A stretch of DNA of 64,000 bases from JAJEFO01 sp009843725 (GTDB lineage: Bacteria > Pseudomonadota > Alphaproteobacteria > Rhodobacterales > Rhodobacteraceae), in NCBI GenBank assembly GCA_965243215.1, contig CBDEUJ010000005.1:310001-374000 (forward strand), read 5' to 3'. A model generated the notes under the pieces. That model was not told the origin of the DNA. It did no database searches and was given only the letters and a program-made list of their open reading frames with translations. The position numbers and the translations under genes are program-made. Below are positions 25,093 to 34,446 of this stretch, piece after piece (the stretch's first letter is position 1; every line of letters begins with the position of its first letter).

Positions 25093-25555
25093 ACAGGCGC
25101 GCTCCCAAGGGTCTGGGCGCGGAAGGGAACGCGCCCGCGCAGCGTGCGGGACCACTGCCACGGATAAGTCTGCCTGTTCTCCGCGGCCTGCCCGGAGACC
25201 GGGACGGCGGTCGGGCATGTATTGCGCGACGGCCAGCACAGAAGAGATGAACCGCCACCTCCGGGAGAACAGGGAGCAGGTCCCCGCGGACAAGCATGCC
25301 CTCGTCGTCCTCGACGGAGCGGGCCGGCACCGGTCCAGGAAGCTGGAGATTCCCGCCAACGTCGCCCTGCTCCGGCTGCCGCCCCGCAGTCCGGCGCTGA
25401 ACCCCGTCGGGACGCTGTTCCCGGTCCCGACGCATCGCCACGTCGCCAACCGCGTGCCCGAAAGCGCCGAGCATGTCAGGGGGACCGTCGAGGAGGCATG
25501 GAACGGGTTCACCTGCAAGACAGAAGCGATCATGCGGATCACCGCATGGGCGTAG
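25093..25555 (+). pseudogene. IS630-family transposase remnant
   Basis: The C-terminal half of a DDE transposase with damage. One frame from 25093 reads GALPRVWARKGTRPRSVRDH, then a TAA at 25165-25167; near 25230 the frame shifts to TEEMNRHLRENREQVPADK and continues with the IS630 block HALVVLDGAGRHRSRKL and LLRLPPRSPALNP. No terminal repeats found. It sits in the 900-bp space upstream of ABC system 2. Confidence 0.75.
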
Positions 25556-25634
25556 GCCGCGCCATAAGGTGCTGGCTCGCCTCCATCCGTGACTTCCGTT
25601 TTGTTTAGTGTTACATGTCAGCATCTTATGATAT

Positions 25635-25656
25635 TTTTTGCATACGCTTGCAAAAA
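25635..25656. promoter_or_regulatory. LacI-type operator candidate upstream of ABC system 2
   Basis: Perfect inverted repeat TTTTTGCA-N6-TGCAAAAA (25635-25642 with 25649-25656), with a CG exactly at the centre as in LacI-family operators (TGCATACGCTTGCA core). It is about 80 bp before the ATPase start, in an AT-rich stretch that looks like the promoter. No regulator gene lies nearby; the two LacI-type regulators of the window are more than 30 kb away. Confidence 0.6.
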
Positions 25657-25737
25657 TTGCTTGCCGAATCGCCAACCCTGAGTCTACCGTGAAATGTCTG
25701 CTGCAGTTCTGCCTGCGAACGCCGTGGGAGGGAGAGC

Positions 25738-26787
25738 ATGGCCGAAATCGTCTTGAGCAACATCACCAAACGGTGGGGCAGCTTCGTTGGCGTACATGAC
25801 TTTGATCTGACAATTGCAGATCGCGAGTTTCTCGTTCTTCTCGGCCCCTCGGGCTGCGGCAAGACGACAACGATGCGCATGGTCGCGGGGCTCGAGGACC
25901 CGTCGTCGGGCGAAATCTCGATTGACGGCCGTGTCGTCAATGACCTTGAGCCGAAAGACCGCGACGTCGCCATGGTGTTCCAGTCCTACGCGCTCTACCC
26001 CAACATGAACGTCTACGAGAACATCCGCTTTCCTTTGAAGGTCCGCGGTGTCGACCCCGCCACACATGATGAAAGAGTACGCCGCGCCTCTGCCATGGTT
26101 GAGCTCGATGACTTCCTGCACCGCAGGCCGGCGGAACTTTCGGGCGGCCAGCGGCAGCGGGTCGCGCTCGCCCGGGCGATCGTGAGGGAACCCAACGTCT
26201 TCCTGATGGACGAACCGCTCTCGAACCTTGACGCCAAGCTCCGGGTCTCCACCCGGGCCCAGATCAAGAACCTCAGCCACGAGCTGGCCGTGACAACGAT
26301 TTACGTGACCCACGACCAGATCGAAGCCATGACGCTCGCCGACCGCGTTGTGGTCATGAAGCAGGGTGTCGTGCAGCAGGTTGGCACCCCGACCGAGATC
26401 TACGACAGACCCGCCAACGCATTCGTGGCGAGCTTCATCGGCAACCCGGCCATGAACCTTGTTGATGGCGAGATGGCCAGCGGCTCCTTCAAGGCCGAAA
26501 ACGCATTGATCGAAGGCCTTTCGGCGCCGGAAGGCCCTTTGACCCTTGGCTTCCGCGCCGAGGATGCAAGGGTGGTCTCCGAAGGCGGCCAGATCAACGC
26601 CCCGATCTACACGATGGAGCTCCTGGGGGACGCAACCATGGTGTCCGTCCGTATCGGCGGCTCTCTGGTATCCGTGAAGGCCGGCAAGAACTATCGCGCT
26701 GAAATCGACGACATGGTTTCGATCCGCATCTCGACAGATCACTGCCACCTCTTCGATGCGAAGACAGGAGAACGTGTCGGGGACTGA
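25738..26787 (+). CDS. ABC transporter ATP-binding protein (MalK/UgpC type), system 2
   Basis: 349 aa. Walker A GPSGCGKTT at residues 36-44, Q-loop VFQSYALYP, signature LSGGQRQRVALARA near 134, Walker B VFLMDEPLSNLDA near 155, switch histidine in YVTHDQIEAMTLAD, and a C-terminal OB-fold regulatory domain (about 235-349). This subclass energises sugar/polyol importers and often serves more than one permease pair. First gene of the operon, with GGGAGGGAGAGC before the ATG. The permease pair at 4443-6357 has no ATPase of its own and could use this one (inference). Confidence 0.92.
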   Translation: MAEIVLSNITKRWGSFVGVHDFDLTIADREFLVLLGPSGCGKTTTMRMVAGLEDPSSGEISIDGRVVNDLEPKDRDVAMVFQSYALYPNMNVYENIRFPLKVRGVDPATHDERVRRASAMVELDDFLHRRPAELSGGQRQRVALARAIVREPNVFLMDEPLSNLDAKLRVSTRAQIKNLSHELAVTTIYVTHDQIEAMTLADRVVVMKQGVVQQVGTPTEIYDRPANAFVASFIGNPAMNLVDGEMASGSFKAENALIEGLSAPEGPLTLGFRAEDARVVSEGGQINAPIYTMELLGDATMVSVRIGGSLVSVKAGKNYRAEIDDMVSIRISTDHCHLFDAKTGERVGD

Positions 26788-26883
26788 CCCCGAACCATGA
26801 CCCCGGTCCGGCAGCGACCGAGGTTCACCGAGCGGTGCGCGGTTGCAAGGCGCACCGAACCAACAGAAACCAAGGAGATTACA

Positions 26884-28128
26884 ATGTTTCTGAAGAAAGC
26901 AGCCCTCGCGGGCGCCATAGCTGGCCTTATGGGTTCGACTGCATTCGCGGCAGACTGTGGTCCGTCCGGCAAGTCGGTCCGGATCCTCGGCTCCGACTTC
27001 CCGGCCATCCAGGCCGTTGCCGGCGCCGCCGAAGCCAATTGCGCGGCAAATGCCGGCGAGTTCACCATCAACCTGCGCGACAACACGCGTGACATGATGA
27101 ACCAGGCCCTGACCCCGAACCCGGCAGAATACACCTCGGTCATCGTCGCCAACTCGACCCTGACCCAGCTGATGAACGACGGCCTGGTCCGCCCGCTGGA
27201 CGAATATGTTGCAAAATACGGCCAGCACCTGAAGCCGTCGCAGCTGATCACCATCGGCGGCAACGTCATGGCCGTGGCATTCATGGCGAACTCGCAGCAC
27301 CTGTTTTCGCGCACCGACGTCCTCGAGCAGGCCGGTGTCGAAGGGATCCCGGCAACTGTTGAAGAAATCGTTGCAGCTGCCGAGAAGATTCGCGCCGCAG
27401 GCATCATGGAACATCCGATCGTGATGAACATGAAGGTTGGCTGGAACGTCGGCGAAATCTTCAACCTGTTCTTCTTCGCCAACGGCGGTGAGCTGTTCAA
27501 GCCGGGTTCGGCCGAGCCGAACGTCAACTCGCCCGAAGGCATTGCCGCTCTGGGGACGATCAAGTCGCTGCTCGAGTACGCACACCCGGATCACCTGAGC
27601 CATGCCTCGAACGAGACCCAGGGCCTGTGGGAAGCCGGCAAGGCGGCCATGGCGATCATGTGGGGGTCGCGCGGTGGTGCGGTTCTTGACGACGAAGGTT
27701 CGAGCGACGAAGTCACGTCAAACACCGTCTTGTCTGCAGCACCGACGGCAGGCGGCGGATCGACGCCGGCCGCGACCCTGTGGTGGGATGGCGTGACCGT
27801 CGCCAAGAACATTCCGGATGAAGACGCGGAAGCCACCTTCGCGGCTCTGGTCAGCGGCCTGACCTCTGACCTGATGGAAGAGCACAACGACAAAGCCATC
27901 TGGCTGATCGAGGGCTTCCGGCCCGGCCCGGCAGCAGCAGGTGTTTCGGCAACTGCAGCGGCTGGCGCCAAGCCATATCCGATGATCCCGTTCATCAACC
28001 TGATGCACAACGCGCTGGGTTCCGAACTGGTGGATTTCTACAAGGGTGACGAGAGCGCGGAAGACGCTCTGGCTGACGTTGAAGCGGCTTACCGGACCGC
28101 TGCGAAGGAAGCAGGCTTCCTGCAGTAG
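26884..28128 (+). CDS. ABC sugar-type solute-binding protein, system 2
   Basis: 414 aa, signal peptide at residues 1-22 (MFLKKAALAGAIAGLMGSTA, cut after FA-A). The ATG at 26884 has AAGGAGATTACA upstream; earlier in-frame codons are not coding. Shared with the system 1 protein: DCGPSGKSVRILGSDFPA, EYTSVIVANS, GIMEHPIVMN, FFANGGELFKPGSAEPNVNS, TLWWDGVTVAKN and ATAAAGAKPYPMIPF. The two are therefore paralogues of equal length with probably related ligands. Ligand unknown. Confidence 0.9.
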   Translation: MFLKKAALAGAIAGLMGSTAFAADCGPSGKSVRILGSDFPAIQAVAGAAEANCAANAGEFTINLRDNTRDMMNQALTPNPAEYTSVIVANSTLTQLMNDGLVRPLDEYVAKYGQHLKPSQLITIGGNVMAVAFMANSQHLFSRTDVLEQAGVEGIPATVEEIVAAAEKIRAAGIMEHPIVMNMKVGWNVGEIFNLFFFANGGELFKPGSAEPNVNSPEGIAALGTIKSLLEYAHPDHLSHASNETQGLWEAGKAAMAIMWGSRGGAVLDDEGSSDEVTSNTVLSAAPTAGGGSTPAATLWWDGVTVAKNIPDEDAEATFAALVSGLTSDLMEEHNDKAIWLIEGFRPGPAAAGVSATAAAGAKPYPMIPFINLMHNALGSELVDFYKGDESAEDALADVEAAYRTAAKEAGFLQ

Positions 28129-28137
28129 CCTCTCCGC

Positions 28138-28165
28138 TGAAGGGGGCCCTCGGGGGCCCTCTTCA
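28138..28165 (+). terminator. Intercistronic hairpin after binding-protein gene, system 2
   Basis: 12-bp stem (28138-28149 with 28154-28165, one G-T pair) closed by a TCGG tetraloop, 9 bp after the stop and before the permease gene. Equivalent in place to the hairpin at 4344-4375. Confidence 0.6.
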
Positions 28166-28196
28166 ACCCATTGGATTTCACGACGGGGCACATGCG

Positions 28197-29228
28197 ATGA
28201 AACACCGTACGTTCTTTTGGTTCATCTTGCCGACACTCTCGGCGATGGTGCTCTTTATCGCCCTGCCCATCGTCTCGGTCTTCATCCAGTCGCTGTTTGT
28301 GCAGCACGAGCAGGTCCTGGTCGTCTCGGAAAGCTGCGGCCCCTTCGGCTGTGTCGAGGAAACCCAGGTCGATACGGAAGCGACTGCCCAGCTGCGCGAA
28401 GAACAGCCACTTGGCCGATTCAACGGCCTGGCCACCTATTTTGACCGCTCCCACCTGGCGTCCGCAGAGATCGCCGAGGTCTGGCGCACATCAACCGGAC
28501 TGTCATCCTTCATTGATGGCATAATGGACCTGAAATTCTACAAGGCCCTGGTCTTTACGCTGACCTACACTTTTGTCGTGACGCCGCTGGTCCTGATTTT
28601 CGGACTGGCCGTTGCCGTCGGCGTAAACAACCTGCCCAAGGCGTTCCGTGGCGTCGCGATTTTCATCTCGCTATTGCCTTTCCTTGTCGCGACGATCGTC
28701 GGCTCGATGATCCTTTCCTGGATGGTTGATGGTGAAGGCATCATCGGCGCAACGCTTCAGAACATCTTCAACGACCCGTCTCTCAGCATCAAGGCCTCGA
28801 CGCCGCTCATGTGGATCATGCTGATGGTCTACGGGGTCTGGCACACCCTGCCTTTCGCCTTCATCACCTTTTATGCCGGGCTGCAAACGGTGCCCCAGGA
28901 CACGTTGGAGGCTGCCCGTGTGGACGGAGCCAACAAGTGGCAGACGATGATCAGCGTCGTGGTTCCACACCTGATGCCGCTCGTGTCCTTCGTCACGCTG
29001 ATGCTTCTGATGGACAATTTCCGGGTGTTCGAACCGCTGGTCAGTTTCCAGGCGGAGGCTCACGCCCAGTCACTGAGCACATTCATCGTCAGCGACCTTC
29101 GTGAAGCCGGCAACCCGCTCTACGCCTCCGCCAGCGCGACCTCGATGCTGACGATCCTCGGCGTCGTGATCCTGCTGACACCGGTGCTGATCCGCACCTG
29201 GCGCGATTTCAACGCCAAGGTACATTGA
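28197..29228 (+). CDS. ABC sugar permease (MalF type), system 2
   Basis: 343 aa, the same length as the paralogue at 4443 and colinear with it. Six-helix permease with the EAA loop DTLEAARVDGANKWQTMISV (about residues 237-256). The periplasmic loop keeps the two-cysteine motif ESCGPFGCVEE. The ATG is 31 bp past the intercistronic hairpin. Confidence 0.92.
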   Translation: MKHRTFFWFILPTLSAMVLFIALPIVSVFIQSLFVQHEQVLVVSESCGPFGCVEETQVDTEATAQLREEQPLGRFNGLATYFDRSHLASAEIAEVWRTSTGLSSFIDGIMDLKFYKALVFTLTYTFVVTPLVLIFGLAVAVGVNNLPKAFRGVAIFISLLPFLVATIVGSMILSWMVDGEGIIGATLQNIFNDPSLSIKASTPLMWIMLMVYGVWHTLPFAFITFYAGLQTVPQDTLEAARVDGANKWQTMISVVVPHLMPLVSFVTLMLLMDNFRVFEPLVSFQAEAHAQSLSTFIVSDLREAGNPLYASASATSMLTILGVVILLTPVLIRTWRDFNAKVH

Positions 29229-29241
29229 GGAGACGACAATC

Positions 29242-30123
29242 ATGGCGACGAAGGCAGAATCCCGTCTCACAACGCTAAGAGTTGTTTCCTATGCGCTCGT
29301 GATCACCTGGCTGATCATCGCGGCCTTTCCCTTCCTTTGGACGGTATGGGGCAGCTTCAAGGTGCAGGGCGACTTCTTCTCGAAAGCGGACTGGACCAAC
29401 GCCATCTACGGCATCTTGACGACCCGTGAAACCGGTGGCGCCTTTACGCTCAACGGATATTTCGGCGCGTGGATCCAGGAGGAGTTCTGGAGAAACGTAT
29501 TCAACACCTTGGTCATCGTTTTCTTCACCGTCTGCATTTCGCTCACCTTCGGAACGCTCGGCGGGTACGCGCTGGCCCGCTCCGGCTTCCGCTATGCATT
29601 CTGGGTCCTGATGGCAGCTCTCGCGTTTCGCGCAATGCCGCACATCACGCTGGTTTCGGGTTACATGCTGCCGTTCTTCGAGTGGAACATCTGGGGACTG
29701 AAGGCGACAACCGTCATCGTGCTTGTTGCGATCAACCAGCCCTTCACGCTCTGGATGCTGCACTCGTTCTTCCTGAACATCCCGAAAGACATGGACGAAA
29801 GCGCCATGGTCGACGGCTGCACCCGGTTCCAGGCTTTCTGGAACGTCATCGTGCCGGTCATGTGGCCAGGGGTGATTACCACGGGCCTCTTCAGCTTCCT
29901 GCTTGCCTACAATGACTATGCCGTCACCTCGATGCTGCTTAGCAAACCGAACGAGACGATGGTCCCGGCGGTCGCCAGCTTCCTCGGTTCGGTTCAGGTG
30001 CAGGGCAACATCATGTTCGCGGTGGCAGCCGTTGTCTCGGCCACGGCACCGCTCTTCGTGCTGATCCTGTTCTTCCAGCGGCAGATCGTAAGCGGGCTGA
30101 CGGCGGGCGCGGTCAAGGGTTGA
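29242..30123 (+). CDS. ABC sugar permease (MalG type), system 2
   Basis: 293 aa, six transmembrane helices, EAA loop DMDESAMVDGCTRFQAFWNV. GGAGACGAC precedes the ATG. Nearly superimposable on the system 1 permease at 5476 (GSFKVQGDFFSKADW, FGAWIQEEFWRN, FRYAFWVLMAAL). Inner-membrane partner of the preceding permease. Confidence 0.92.
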   Translation: MATKAESRLTTLRVVSYALVITWLIIAAFPFLWTVWGSFKVQGDFFSKADWTNAIYGILTTRETGGAFTLNGYFGAWIQEEFWRNVFNTLVIVFFTVCISLTFGTLGGYALARSGFRYAFWVLMAALAFRAMPHITLVSGYMLPFFEWNIWGLKATTVIVLVAINQPFTLWMLHSFFLNIPKDMDESAMVDGCTRFQAFWNVIVPVMWPGVITTGLFSFLLAYNDYAVTSMLLSKPNETMVPAVASFLGSVQVQGNIMFAVAAVVSATAPLFVLILFFQRQIVSGLTAGAVKG

Positions 30124-30184
30124 ACCCGCCTGCTGACAACGCGCGGCGCATTCCGCGACCCGGGCTCCTGGGAGAACAGGTTCC

Positions 30185-31237
30185 ATGACCAGCATTCACG
30201 AGCTGAATCGCGCTGCCCTCGACCCGCTGCGCGCGGCCCAGCATGACTGGGTCGAGGCGACATTGCGCCGAGCGCTCGGCGAGGTCCTTGCCCCCGAAGC
30301 GGCGTGTCACCTTGCTCACCCGTTCGGGGACATGACGGGGCCGGAGGAGCTTCATGACCGGGCCCTGTCATTGCTCAAGTCCGCATGGCCCGACGTCGAG
30401 AGGCGTGACTGGATCGTGATGGCGGGCAACGACGATCACGGGCAAGACTGGGTTGGCTGCGGCGGCCATTTCATGGGCACGTTCGTGGCGCCGTTTCTCG
30501 ACATCCCGCCGACGGGCCACCTGGCGCACATGCGATTTCACGAATTCTACCGGTTCGAGTCCGGCCGGGTCGTCGAATGCCAAGCGCTTTGGGATGTCCC
30601 TGAAGTCATGATGCAAGCGAGTGCATGGCCGATGGCACCATCCCTCGGTCGCGAATTCTGCATTCCCGGCCCATCATCAGGCGACGGACTGTGCCGCCCG
30701 CCGAGAGACGACGTGACGAGCAGGGCCAGCAAGGAAATCGTCGTGGACATGCTGCGGCACATGAAGCGCCACCCATCACAGGGTGGCCCCGAGGTCATGG
30801 AGATGCCACGCTTCTGGGACGCGCGCATGAACTGGTACGGTCCTGCAGGAATTGGCACGGGCCGGGGGATCGAAGGATTCCGCAACTGGCACCAGATCCC
30901 GTTCCTGAAGGCCATGCCGGACCGGGGTTCCAAGGCGGATCAGGTCACGTACCATTTCTTCGGCGACAACAACTACTGCGCCGTCACCGGATGGCCCAAC
31001 ATGATCCAGACACTGACGCATGACGGCTGGCTGGGCATCGCGCCGTCGGGCAAGGAGATCACGATGCGCTCGCTGGACTTCTGGCGCATCGAGAACGGAA
31101 GGATCCGCGAGAACTGGGTGATGGTGGACATCCTTGACACCTATCGGCAGCTTGGCGTCGACGTGCTTGCCAGGCTCCGGGAGTTCAACAAGGCTCGCAA
31201 TCTTGGCCGAATCAATTCAGGCGGCGGGCATCCGTAG
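30185..31237 (+). CDS. Double-domain SnoaL-like protein, system 2
   Basis: 350 aa, two SnoaL/NTF2-like halves. Half 1: GGHFMGTFVAPFLDIPPTGH, MRFHEFYRFESGRVVE; half 2: MNWYGPAGIGTGRGIEGFR, GWPNMIQTLTHDGWLGI, MRSLDFWRIENGRIRENW, DILDTYRQLGVDVLARL. Same family as the proteins at 7494 and 8498, and in the same place, right after the two permeases. No signal peptide. The repeated linkage to one importer type suggests an enzyme for the imported compound; the reaction is unknown. Confidence 0.8.
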   Translation: MTSIHELNRAALDPLRAAQHDWVEATLRRALGEVLAPEAACHLAHPFGDMTGPEELHDRALSLLKSAWPDVERRDWIVMAGNDDHGQDWVGCGGHFMGTFVAPFLDIPPTGHLAHMRFHEFYRFESGRVVECQALWDVPEVMMQASAWPMAPSLGREFCIPGPSSGDGLCRPPRDDVTSRASKEIVVDMLRHMKRHPSQGGPEVMEMPRFWDARMNWYGPAGIGTGRGIEGFRNWHQIPFLKAMPDRGSKADQVTYHFFGDNNYCAVTGWPNMIQTLTHDGWLGIAPSGKEITMRSLDFWRIENGRIRENWVMVDILDTYRQLGVDVLARLREFNKARNLGRINSGGGHP

Positions 31238-31420
31238 GGCTGACGCGAGCCGGCGGTCCGCAAGCAAGAGCCGTTGCATGCGACCGAACTGCCTCCTTCG
31301 GAGAGTCATTCACGCAGTTCGAAGCACCTGTCTGCGGCGCCCGTTCAGCGACATCGTCCAAGACACTTCATGACAACCAGAACCGATGCAGATGTCGCGA
31401 ATCCAGGCGATTCGGGCTGC

Positions 31421-33640
31421 TCAGGTGCCGCCATCTCCCGACCGCGCCATCGGCAGGCTTCCATCAACCGCCTTGCCGGAAAGCCAGTCATGCAGCTTTG
31501 ACCATCTCCGCCGTACCGAGGCGCTCCTGACGGCCATTGCGACCGCCTTCCTCTGTCCAACAAGGACGACGAGCCTCTTTCCGCGCGTGACACCGGTATA
31601 GATCAGGTTGCGCTTCAGCATCACATAATGCTGCATCATGACCGGAATGACGACGGCCGGGTATTCCGATCCTTGGCTCTTGTGAATCGTTGCCGCGTAG
31701 GCCGGTACCAGAGCATCGAGTTCCCCGAATCCGATCTTGACCGACCGGCCATCGAATTCCACGGCTATCTCGCTCTCGTCCAGATCGACGGAAGTGATCA
31801 TTCCAATGTCGCCGTTGAAAATGTCCTTGTCGTAGTCGTTCGCGATCTGCATGACCTTGTCGCCTATCCCGAAGGTCCTGCCAAAGCGCTCGACCTTGAG
31901 TTCTCCGGGCGGATTCAGGACGGACTGCAACTCGATGTTCAGCGAGTTCGCGCCCACGCCGCCCCGGTTCATGGGGCAAAGCACCTGGATGTCCCTGATC
32001 GGATCCATGCCGAACCGCTTCGGGATTCGGTTCTTGACGAGCTCGGTGATGCGAAGGACAGCCTGTTCCGGACACTCGGCGGGCACGAAGTGGAAATCTG
32101 CATCGCCGTCCACCGTGGAAAGGTCGGGCACGCGCCCGTCGTTGATCCTGTGGGCGCTCGTGACGATCTTGCTTTGCGCCGCCTGTCGAAACACTTCCGT
32201 TAGCCGCACAACCGGGACGGCCCCGGAATTGATGAAGTCGGCCAGCACTTGGCCGGGTCCGACGGAGGGCAACTGGTCGATGTCACCCACGACATGAAGG
32301 GCTGCCGTGCTCGGCAGCGCCCTGAGCAACGACTGCATCAGGGGAACGTCGACCATCGAGGCCTCGTCCACGACCAGCAGATCGCAGTCAAGCAGGTTGT
32401 CCTCGTTTCGCTTGAATCCGAACTTGACGGGATCGAATTCCAGGGTCCGGTGAATCGTCTTTGCTTCCATCCCCGTGGCCTCGGTCATGCGCTTGGCGGC
32501 GCGTCCTGTCGGCGCGCACAGCATCAGCTTCGTCCTCTTCGCCGCCAGAATGCGAAGGATGGAGTTCACGATGGTCGTCTTGCCGACACCGGGACCGCCG
32601 GTGATGATCAGCATCTTGGATGTCAGCGCGAGCCGGATAGCCTCGACCTGGCTGGACGCAAGTGCCAGCCCCGTCCTCCCCTCGATCCATGGCAAGGCCC
32701 GGTCCGCATCGATTGGAGGCCATGGCAGGGCACCCGAAATGATCCGGCGCACGTGGCTCGCGATGGCGCGTTCCGCCTGGTAGAGGCCCGCCAGAAAGAT
32801 GCAGTCCGTGTCACCGACCGTGTCGGCCGTGACGTTGCCTTCACCGAGTTCCAGTGCCATCGCCGTCTCGACAAGGGGACCGGGCACGTCCAGCAACTCC
32901 CCTGCCAAGGAATGCAGTTCGCCCTTGGGCAGGCCGCAGTGTCCGTTGCCCATTGCTTCGCTCAACGCGAAGGTGATTCCTGCGCGCACCCGGATCATGG
33001 CGGTCTTGTCGACGCCAATCCTCTCTGCGATGGTGTCCGCCGTGCGGAACCCGATGCCACGGATGTCTTTCGCCAGCCGATAGGGATTCTCGGTCAGCAC
33101 CTGAACGGCGTCAGCACCGTAGGTCTTGTAGATCCTGACGGCCCGCGCGGTTCCGACGCCGTTCTGGTGGAGGAAGACCATGATTTCCCTGACGATCTTT
33201 TGGTCCGACCAGCTTGCCGTGATCTTTTCCGCACGAATGGGGCCGATCCCTTCCACCTCTCGCAAGCGCTCGGGATTTGCCTCGATGATGTCAAAGACGT
33301 CCTTGCCGAAGTGCCCGACCAGCCGTTCTGCATAGACGGACCCGATCCCCCGGATCATGCCGGAGCCAAGATACTTCTGGATGCCTTCGAGCGTCGTCGG
33401 CGCAGATGCCTTCAGGAAGCGCGCCTTGAACTGAAGACCGTAGTTCCGGTTGTTGTTCCAGGAACCCGACGCGGTGACCCATTCACCGGCAGAAATCATC
33501 GCCGCATTGCCAACGACGGTGACGGCGTCGCGGTGGCCGCGCGCCTTTATGCGCAAAACGCAGAATCCGCTCTCGGAGGAATGGAATGCGACACGTTCGA
33601 CGAGCCCGGAAAGAACCTCCGCTTGCGCAGTGTCAGCCAT
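31421..33640 (-). CDS. recD2: RecD2-type ATP-dependent DNA helicase
   Basis: 739 aa SF1B helicase moving 5' to 3' on DNA. N-terminal OB-like domain, then tandem helix-hairpin-helix motifs (IRGIGSVYAERLV, REVEGIGPIRAEKI) at about residues 95-150; Walker A GGPGVGKTT near 350; Walker B LLVVDEASMVD; GDIDQLPSVGPGQVL; the C-terminal RecA-like domain has YAATIHKSQGSEYPAVV and YTGVTRGKRLVVLVG. This length and the HhH region mark RecD2 rather than the RecBCD subunit RecD. Not linked to recB or recC here. Stand-alone housekeeping-type gene between accessory operons. Confidence 0.9.
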   Translation of the reverse strand: MADTAQAEVLSGLVERVAFHSSESGFCVLRIKARGHRDAVTVVGNAAMISAGEWVTASGSWNNNRNYGLQFKARFLKASAPTTLEGIQKYLGSGMIRGIGSVYAERLVGHFGKDVFDIIEANPERLREVEGIGPIRAEKITASWSDQKIVREIMVFLHQNGVGTARAVRIYKTYGADAVQVLTENPYRLAKDIRGIGFRTADTIAERIGVDKTAMIRVRAGITFALSEAMGNGHCGLPKGELHSLAGELLDVPGPLVETAMALELGEGNVTADTVGDTDCIFLAGLYQAERAIASHVRRIISGALPWPPIDADRALPWIEGRTGLALASSQVEAIRLALTSKMLIITGGPGVGKTTIVNSILRILAAKRTKLMLCAPTGRAAKRMTEATGMEAKTIHRTLEFDPVKFGFKRNEDNLLDCDLLVVDEASMVDVPLMQSLLRALPSTAALHVVGDIDQLPSVGPGQVLADFINSGAVPVVRLTEVFRQAAQSKIVTSAHRINDGRVPDLSTVDGDADFHFVPAECPEQAVLRITELVKNRIPKRFGMDPIRDIQVLCPMNRGGVGANSLNIELQSVLNPPGELKVERFGRTFGIGDKVMQIANDYDKDIFNGDIGMITSVDLDESEIAVEFDGRSVKIGFGELDALVPAYAATIHKSQGSEYPAVVIPVMMQHYVMLKRNLIYTGVTRGKRLVVLVGQRKAVAMAVRSASVRRRWSKLHDWLSGKAVDGSLPMARSGDGGT

Positions 33641-34164
33641 CAGATGACCACTTCAGGCAATCTCTGGTACGGCCACATCGACGCTTCATGCGCGTCGCCT
33701 GGCCGCTGCTACGGACATCTCCGGAATTGGCAACAAACGCAATTGCACGCATGTGGTTGAGGATAGCCTTAACGCCTTCTGGTCCATTCTCGAATATTCG
33801 GCCAATGCCGGATGCCGTTCAACTCTCCCGAAGTCTTCGCTTCGTTTTCCGACCCAAGCTGTCTTGCGAACTAGCCCGTTTTGCCAACCGAATCCAGTTG
33901 GCACGCGCGCGGAAGCCGTCCCAAGCAGGTTCCCGGAAGATTGCACGGCCGTCCTGACCGAACAGGCGTGGCTGATGGCAAGCTGCTCCGGTGTCCCGGA
34001 AATGCGCATCCCTGGCGCTCGGGATCGTCCGGGCCGAGACCGATGGGCGTGAAACACATCCAATTGGAGCGGCCATCACGATCAGCCAACGCATGCCAAC
34101 CAGGAGCGATATCAACGGGAATTCGCGCTTGCCGCACGTTGACCGCTCCGATAGACCCGAGGGC
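33641..34164. other. Gap with no recognisable gene
   Basis: About 520 bp between the helicase start and the tRNA. It should contain the promoters of both. Overlapping short frames show no family motif. Confidence 0.45.
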
Positions 34165-34254
34165 GGAGACGTGGCCGAGTGGTCGAAGGCGCTCCCCTGC
34201 TAAGGGAGTAGACGGGGAACCGTCTCGAGGGTTCGAATCCCTTCGTCTCCGCCA
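34165..34254 (+). tRNA. tRNA-Ser (anticodon GCU), 90 nt with encoded CCA
   Basis: The acceptor stem GGAGACG (34165-34171) pairs with CGTCTCC (34244-34250); then discriminator G and CCA. D arm GGCCGAGTGGTCGAAGGC, anticodon loop CTGCTAA (anticodon GCT), long variable arm typical of serine tRNAs (GACGGGGAACCGTC), T loop GTTCGAATC. All stems close. Confidence 0.97.
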
Positions 34255-34278
34255 CTTGCAATTCGCAAACCCGAGACG

Positions 34279-34301
34279 AAGTCCCTGAAGGGCCTTTTTC
34301 C
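34279..34301 (+). terminator. Probable terminator of tRNA-Ser
   Basis: Short stem AAG-T-CCC / GGG-C-CTT with a TGAA loop and one mismatch, running into TTTTTC, 25 bp after the tRNA. Weak but well placed. Confidence 0.5.
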
Positions 34302-34446
34302 TCTTTGTTTCAAAGGGGTTTGGCTGAGCCACCCGACTTCTGAAAACCAGCCTTCGTGCAAAATCCGGTCTCTAAACGCCCCGCGTCTCCTTCCACCCGC
34401 CCTTCACCCAAAGAAGCGCCCTGCCGGGATGCTCGATCAGGGCACA

